Positions 58,128-64,000 of a DNA stretch of 64,000 bases are shown piece after piece; the stretch's first letter is position 1, and each line of letters opens with the position of its first letter. Under the pieces are notes generated by a model. It had not been told where the DNA came from, ran no database searches, and saw only the letters and a list, made by a program, of their open reading frames with translations. The position numbers and the translations under genes were made by a program. The DNA comes from Zelopaecilomyces penicillatus (lineage: Eukaryota > Ascomycota > Sordariomycetes > Hypocreales > Pseudodiploosporaceae): NCBI GenBank assembly GCA_005765155.1, contig VCCP01000001.1, forward strand, positions 2,046,001 through 2,110,000. The letters run 5' to 3'.

Positions 58128-59435
58128 CTATCTCGTCTCACCGAGACCAAACACGTCTACTGTATTCTTCCAAGACACCTCGCAAAGTTCTTCAATGCTA
58201 ACGCCTTTAATAGCGGCGACAATTTTCGCCACCCGCTCTATGGTGCAAGGTTCGTTTCGGCCCTTGATCATGGCGCCCTTCTCCCACTTCTCCTTTTTGA
58301 CTACCTTGAAGCGATTTGGGACGTCGGGTTCTTTCTTCTGGCCCTTGGTCTTCTTTGGTTGCTGCTTTTTCCCTGTTTGTGCATTCTCCTCGGCGACGCC
58401 GTTCTGGACTGGCTCCTCAGACAGTTTCTTCTCAATCAAGTACTTGTATCCTTCGTGGCTCGGCCGCACCTCACACCAAGGACCGTCTGTCTCTAGCATG
58501 AGCCTGTCGAGGCGAACCTCCTTAACCATTGCGCAGTTTTCAGCCGTCTTGAGACTGCAGCCGTTAACACCAATGTGAAGGCCCAAATCCATTAGCTCCT
58601 GCATTTCCTCTATTGTCCCTGTGAAGCTGTGTACAACACCACCCTTTTCCAAGCGCTCCAATCTCTCTCCAAATGCGTTCTTGAGTAGCGTCACAAAATC
58701 GCGATGAGCTGCACGGGAATGAAGGAAAAGGGGTAGCTGTGGTTGCAAAGCAGCAGCCACTTTGAGCTGAGCCTCAAATGAGTGTAGCTGAACGGCCTTG
58801 TTGCAGAAGTGCAGCCGGTCATAATCAAGACCAAACTCACCCATGGCTACGAAAGAGCCATCGTTTGAAGAGCTTGTGTCTGCCAGTAACGCCGAGAGCT
58901 CAGCAATAACTTGGGCAGATTTGGTTGGTTCAGGTTCTATGTCGTTTAGAGGCGCTGACGGATCAGGGCCGCATGGCGCCGTCCCCTCGATGTCGTGCTC
59001 TGAACCATTGGCGCTGAAGACTGAACTACTGCAAGGGTGGATACCTGCGGTTGCGAAGCAAACACCGGCTACGGGTTGATGGTGAGCATTTGGCGTAGTA
59101 CATTTACGATGAGAGCTCACTAACGGTACTCCTTGGCTAGGTCGAGTGCACCGCGAGAGTTTTTGATATCTGAGCCGGTAACAATGAGCTTGGAGCACCC
59201 AACCTCTTTTGCTCTTTCAATGACATCTGTGAGATCGTCTGGATGACGATGTCCTCCCCTATATATGGGGTCGGTCAAGTTGATGCCTATCTACATGACA
59301 TGGGTTCTATATCAGCTTGCACATCATACAAACACTGTTCTCTTTCGCTTGGTATCAGGAGGGCATCTATACATCAATATATCTAGGCGAATATGCAGCC
59401 TTCGCCGGCGCGGATATGAGTTCCTGAACGGTCAT
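58128..59435 (-). CDS. TatD-family metal-dependent deoxyribonuclease
   Basis: Three exons (59435-59373, 59290-59125, 59068-58128) encode 389 residues. Splice sites are GTATAG/TGTAG and GTTAGT/CGTAG, and phases 0 and 1 match. Exon 2 begins with IGINLTDPIYRGGHRHPDD, the first part of the TIM barrel. Later TatD signatures are FATAGIHP, GEFGLDYDRLHF, LHSRAAHRDF, VHSFTG, GVNGCSLKT and LETDGPWCEVRP, which hold the metal-binding His, Glu and Asp. Compared with bacterial TatD, a 30-40-residue insert follows IHP and a Lys-rich insert with a KKQQPKKTKGQKKEPD stretch lies near the C-terminus. Yeast Tat-D is a 3'-5' exo/endonuclease linked to apoptotic DNA fragmentation; the role here is inferred. Confidence 0.92.
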
Positions 59436-60245
59436 GGTTGAAAATAAGGAGAGACGTGAGACAGAACCAGCGTAACAAGAAGGGAGTTGACGAGGAAACC
59501 GCCTCAGGAACATTGGGATGTTGGGTGAGTCATCCGCAAATCGACCTGGATGGAGGACAGGCAGTCGTCCATTGGGCTAGCTAGAGGGGGGCATTGCACC
59601 TGGCATCGAGCTGCATAAGGCAGTGGCATCCCATCCATGGGCCCCCAACGCCGACAATTTGCCGCTTAATTAATAATTCAACGGCATGCACGTGACTCCG
59701 CGACAGAATACACATGATTAGCTCACTGGGCAACGGAACCCCTGAATATGCAAGGGCGCGCTTTCAATGTTATTGAACCGGGAGTCAAGACTCGAACGTA
59801 TCCATCAGTATTGATTCATGGCAACTAAAGTTGTAATCACATCGGAATACCAAAATATGGTTAGTTTCCCGTGAATTTTGGTGAACTGTCTGTGCTGTAA
59901 AGTGGGTGGCATACCGAGCCACGCGGGGCAAGTTTAATGGGTTTTATGGTTGTTGTCGCGCTAAATAGAAAGAGGCTGGCGTGTCACGTACATTAGACGC
60001 GTCTGGAATAAGAACCTTCGTCCACCATCCACCGCTCCATATTCTCCCTCCTGATTCCACATCATCCCACCCCAAAGACCCTGAACAAACCGACCTTGAA
60101 AATCCTCCAAGGGTTTCCTGCATCGTTCTGCGTGTATCCCGGTTGATAACTGCAGTCGAAAGAGTCTCCAAGCAATCCCTCGGTTGCTTCCTAACTTCCT
60201 CCCTGTCCTCCCCCACCCCCTGGCACCCGCTGCCCCTCTACCATC
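59436..60245. promoter_or_regulatory. Divergent promoter region of the TatD and Rnr1 genes
   Basis: About 810 bp. It holds a CACGTG box (59689-59694) and a 10-bp palindrome AGACGCGTCT with a central ACGCGT (59997-60002). The final ~150 bp are CT-rich leader of rnr1. No credible open frame was seen. Confidence 0.55.
59995..60004. promoter_or_regulatory. Palindromic MCB-type site upstream of rnr1
   Basis: AGACGCGTCT is a perfect palindrome 242-251 bp upstream of the rnr1 start. In budding and fission yeast the RNR large-subunit gene is regulated by MBF through ACGCGT sites. That this site works here is an inference. Confidence 0.5.
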
Positions 60246-63157
60246 ATGTTCGTCAGAAAGCGAGGTATGTCCCATCAGTTACAACGCCATCTCTAGTAAA
60301 AGGAAGTAGCTCACATGCCGATAGATGGGCGTCAGGAACGTGTCCAGTTCGACAAAATCACTGCCCGTGTTTCCAGGCTGTGTTACGGTCTGGACATGGA
60401 CCATGTTGACCCCGTTGCCATCACTCAAAAAGTCATCTCCGGAGTGTACGGAGGAGTTACCACAGTCCAGCTTGATGATTTGGTATGTATTAGCCATCAC
60501 GTTGGTGTAATCTCATCAGTTCGCTGACATATACATCAGGCAGCCGAAACGGCCGCATACATGACCGTCACGCACCCCGACTACGCCATTTTGGCCGCTC
60601 GTATTGCTGTCTCCAATTTACACAAGCAAACCAAGAAACAGTGGTCGTCTGTTGTCAGCGACCTTCATCACTATGTCAACCCCAGAAATAACAAGCTATC
60701 ACCCATGATTTCAAAGCAAACTTATGACTGCGTCATGAGGCACAAGGAAGAGCTCGACTCGGCCATTGTCTATGACAGGGATTTCAACTACCAATATTTC
60801 GGTTTCAAGACATTGGAACGATCATATCTTCTCAAGATTGATAACAAGATTGTTGAGCGACCACAGCACATGATCATGCGAGTTGCTGTTGGTGTTTGGG
60901 GAGACGATATTGAGCGTGTCCTCGAGACGTACCACCTCATGTCTAGCAAATTCTTCACGCACGCATCACCAACACTCTTCAACGCTGGTACTCCTCAATG
61001 TCAGCTGTCATCATGTTTCTTGGTTGATATGAAAGAGGACAGCATTGAGGGCATTTATGATACTCTCAAGACTTGCGCCATGATCTCAAAAATGGCTGGA
61101 GGTATCGGCCTGAACGCTCACCGTATTCGTGCTACTGGTTCCTATATCGCTGGTACCAATGGTACCTCAAATGGTGTCACCCCCATGCTGAGAGTATTCA
61201 ACAATACCGCCAGATACGTCGACCAAGGTGGTAATAAGCGACCTGGAGCGTTTGCTATTTATCTTGAACCATGGCACGCTGATGTGTTTGAGTTCCTTGA
61301 CTTGCGCAAGAACCACGGCAAGGAAGAGGTCCGCGCTCGTGATCTTTTCCTCGCTCTCTGGATTCCCGATCTCTTCATGAAGCGTGTTGAGAAGAATGGC
61401 GACTGGACTCTGATGTGTCCCAATGAATGCTCTGGGCTTGCTGATTGCTACGGTGATGAGTTCGAGGCCTTGTATGAGAAGTATGAGAAGGAGGGTCGCG
61501 GTCGCAAGACTATCCGAGCTCAGAAGCTCTGGTATGCCATCTTGGAGGCACAGACTGAAACTGGTAACCCCTTCATGCTCTACAAGGATGCGTGCAATCG
61601 AAAGAGCAACCAGAAGAATCTGGGAACAATTCGTAGCTCCAATCTGTGCACTGAAATCATCGAGTACTGCGCCCCGGATGAAGTTGCCGTGTGCAATTTG
61701 GCCTCACTAGCCCTTCCAGCTTTTGTTGATTACAACGAGGGATGCTATGACTTCAAGAAACTCCACGAGGTCACTCAAGTCGTGGTCCGGAATTTGAACA
61801 GGATCATTGACGTCAATCATTATCCCGTTCCCGAGGCCCGCAACAGCAACATGCGTCACCGACCCATCGGTGTTGGCGTTCAGGGTCTTGCCGATGCTTT
61901 CCTTGCCCTACGCATGCCCTTTGAATCTCCTGAGGCTCGACAGCTGAACCAACAGATTTTCGAGACGATGTATCACGCGGCCTTGACAACATCAGTGCAA
62001 TTGGCCAAGGAGGAGGGACCCTATTCGACATTCAAAGGTTCGCCAGCATCAGAGGGCATTCTGCAGTTTGACATGTGGAATGTCAAACCCTCCGATCTGT
62101 GGGAGTGGGAAAGCCTAAAGGAGCAAATCAAAGAGCATGGTCTCCGAAACAGCCTGCTGCTAGCCCCTATGCCCACCGCCAGTACATCCCAGATTCTAGG
62201 TAACAACGAGTGCTTCGAGCCATACACATCCAACATCTACCAGAGACGAGTGTTGGCTGGTGAATTTCAGGTCGTCAATCCCTGGCTCCTGAAGGATCTC
62301 GTCGATAGCGGCCTCTGGTCTGATGCCATGAAGAATCGTATCATTGCGGATAATGGATCCATTCAGAATATTCCCAACATCCCTGCTGATCTCAAGGCTC
62401 TCTACAAGACTGTGTGGGAAATATCTCAGCGCCATGTTGTTCAGATGTCTGCTGATCGCGGCGCCTTCATTGATCAGTCTCAATCTCTCAACATTCACAT
62501 GAAGGACCCAACGATGGGCAAAATCACTAGCATGCACTTTACCGGTTGGAAGCTTGGCTTGAAGACAGGAATGTACTATCTCCGTACTCAGGCTGCCGCT
62601 GCCCCTATTCAGTTCACTGTTGATCAAGAGGCTCTGAAGGTTACGGATGCAAATGTCAGCAAGGATCGCATCTTGAAGAAACGAGCGCCTCCTGCTGGAT
62701 CTGGCTACGCCTCTTCACCGTCTGCTGTGTCTCGTACGAGCTACACTGGGCGAGATGAAGCATCAAACAACACCTACACCTCCATCAACGCACCAACCCC
62801 AACTGTCACACCCCCGCCTGCGTTGAACACAGAAGTCCGTCCTCGTCCAGTAGCTTCACCCAACAAAGTTCCAATCATGAAAGCCGATGTGGATGAAGGG
62901 GGCAGCCCCAAGGTCCTTCCTACCGAGCCATCGGAGAAGGTCAAGGAGGAGGAGTTGGCCGATCCTGCTACCAAGGGGAAAACGGATCAAAGTGAAGATA
63001 AAGATGAAGATAGTGAGGAGAGAGAAAGGGACATTTACTCTGATGCCGTTCTCGCTTGTAAGTTATCTGACATTGTTTGCACGAGAGCGACTATATGCTA
63101 ACGAGATGCATAGGCAGCATTGAGAACCCTGAGTCCTGCGTCATGTGCAGCGGCTAA
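60246..63157 (+). CDS. rnr1: Ribonucleoside-diphosphate reductase large subunit (R1)
   Basis: Four exons (60246-60264, 60325-60482, 60540-63057, 63114-63157) encode 912 residues. The first exon encodes six residues (MFVRKR) and the ATP-cone follows at once. Catalytic residues are in place: the redox pair Cys218 (QLSSCF) and Cys444, and the radical site Asn427, Cys429 and Glu431 (NLCTEI). MPTASTSQILGNNE marks the substrate site. After the barrel comes a ~200-residue Ser/Thr/Pro- and Glu/Lys-rich linker. The 44-nt last exon supplies the swinging tail with Cys907-x2-Cys910 (CVMCSG), which reduces the active-site disulfide. Reading past 63057 without splicing would lose this tail, so the last intron (GTAAGT/CATAG) is strongly supported. 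It makes deoxynucleotides for replication and repair. Confidence 0.97.
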
Positions 63158-64000
63158 GCATAAGTTGTTGAGCCATAACGGAAACCACTATGATGGTCTG
63201 ATTGATGAGATGAAAAGCACCCATTAGTAATGGGCGAAGCACAATGGGAAAACGATAGTAGGACATGGACATCTATGGAATGAATGACTTGAACTTGATT
63301 AATGAAGCATGAAGCTGATCACAAAATGGATCAACTCCATGTACTCCACAAGGTACTGTATGGTCACTGTACTCTTTCGCTGGTTGAAAGATATCTGCTC
63401 TGTTTTGTTATTGGTTTTGCATAGATAGTTACTGTAGAAGAAGCCTTGGCGAGCCTATGGAAAAGGGCTGTAAGTTGGGAATAGTGCCGCTGCGTACGTT
63501 ATGTATTCCAATCAAGTTATCCCCAATTATTGATCATGTGATGGAGTTATCATCAAGACATCGAGTTCCGAAGAAATTAACTTCAAGATCTAACAAACCC
63601 CTGGCAACGAGACATCTAGTTGATCCGATTATTTTCTGGTCAGGCGGGTGGCACACAGCCAGGGGCTATGTGCTTTGGTGCCACTTGGGAAATGAGGACT
63701 GTCTTAGCACACCCACTGATTAGCGACGCGCTTTGCGCTAGGAAGTGACACCAGCAAGGATGGCTCATCTACAATGCACGATTTCAATTAAAGATGAGGG
63801 GCACACAGTCAGGAATAGTGGGGTGTGATTGTCTAAAGACGAATGGACGGACAGGCCAGAAAACAAAAGAAACCAAAAAGAGAAGAGGGCCCGTGGGAGA
63901 AAGTTTGTGCTGCCGTGTGTGCCTTCGTCGTGGGCGCACAGTTGAGATGAGAACGGGCCTGGATCACCACAAGAAGCCATCCAATGCAACCCCTGAAATC
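63158..64000. other. Intergenic region to the right window edge
   Basis: This is the 3' flank of rnr1 and beyond. Only open frames below 90 codons are present, on both strands, and none is recognisable. No RNA gene was seen. A gene might begin beyond 64000. Confidence 0.55.

Noticed and set aside
59780..59800. A possible tRNA T-arm (AGACTCGAACGTAT)
   Set aside because: No matching acceptor, D or anticodon arms could be drawn around it.
1..64000. Secondary-metabolite cluster, CRISPR array, plasmid or viral insertion
   Set aside because: No PKS, NRPS, terpene cyclase, spaced repeat array, integrase or viral gene is present; gene content is ordinary ascomycete housekeeping.

Overview
This window is nuclear DNA of a filamentous ascomycete, most likely a Sordariomycete and probably in the Hypocreales. 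Genes are monocistronic on both strands. Most have one to several short introns (about 50-100 nt) with GTRAGT-like donors, CTAAC/CTAAAC branch sites and YAG acceptors. The gene set is fungal: cys-3/metR-type bZIP, Zn2Cys6 regulator, het-c, Dsc/Tul1 ligase, Scs7, Pga2 and Chl4. The species cannot be fixed from sequence alone. I found no operon, CRISPR array, rRNA, convincing tRNA, intact transposon or secondary-metabolite cluster.

Layout. 1-2174 (-): 3'-truncated uncharacterised protein with paired cysteines. 3120-4298 (-): ER protein disulfide isomerase, divergent from rps29 (4795-5130, +). 5843-7290 (-): mitochondrial EF-Tu. 8459-8932 (+): Pga2. 9573-9982 (-): a 76-residue HSBP1-like protein in three small exons, divergent from the Tul1/Dsc RING ligase (10644-13151, +). 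13634-15927 (-): Zn2Cys6 regulator. 17966-18523 (+): small membrane protein. 20242-21946 (+): rhomboid protease. 23632-27067 (+): DNA polymerase delta catalytic subunit. 28007-29971 (+): mitochondrial-type PP2C. 30595-33091 (-): HET-C. 34644-35830 (+): Scs7. 36585-38525 (+): RBM39-like splicing factor. 40222-42982 (+): unknown coiled-coil protein with Asn/Gln/Arg/Phe repeats. 43982-45009 (-): von Willebrand A protein. 47405-49649 (-): aminotransferase with a 13-nt microexon. 52162-52668 (+): small, probably mitochondrial protein. 52941-54359 (-): cys-3/metR bZIP. 56508-58028 (+): Chl4/CENP-N. 58128-59435 (-): TatD nuclease. 60246-63157 (+): ribonucleotide reductase large subunit.

The content is mostly housekeeping. 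DNA replication and chromosome segregation are represented by Pol delta, Rnr1 and Chl4; Rnr1 and Chl4 have ACGCGT (MCB-type) sites in their promoters. Secretory and membrane quality control are represented by the PDI, Pga2, Tul1/Dsc, rhomboid and Scs7. Mitochondrial functions are EF-Tu, the PP2C and probably the 52162 gene. The genes look independently regulated, though several divergent pairs share an intergenic region.

I did not find a demonstrably new system. The best leads are the truncated Cys-pair protein at the left edge, the small conserved-looking proteins, the unusual 600-nt intron with a 30-G run in the cys-3/metR gene, the aminotransferase microexon and its unresolved 5' end, and short palindromic motifs scattered between genes. 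Exon boundaries were worked out by hand from splice signals and reading phase, so they need transcript confirmation.
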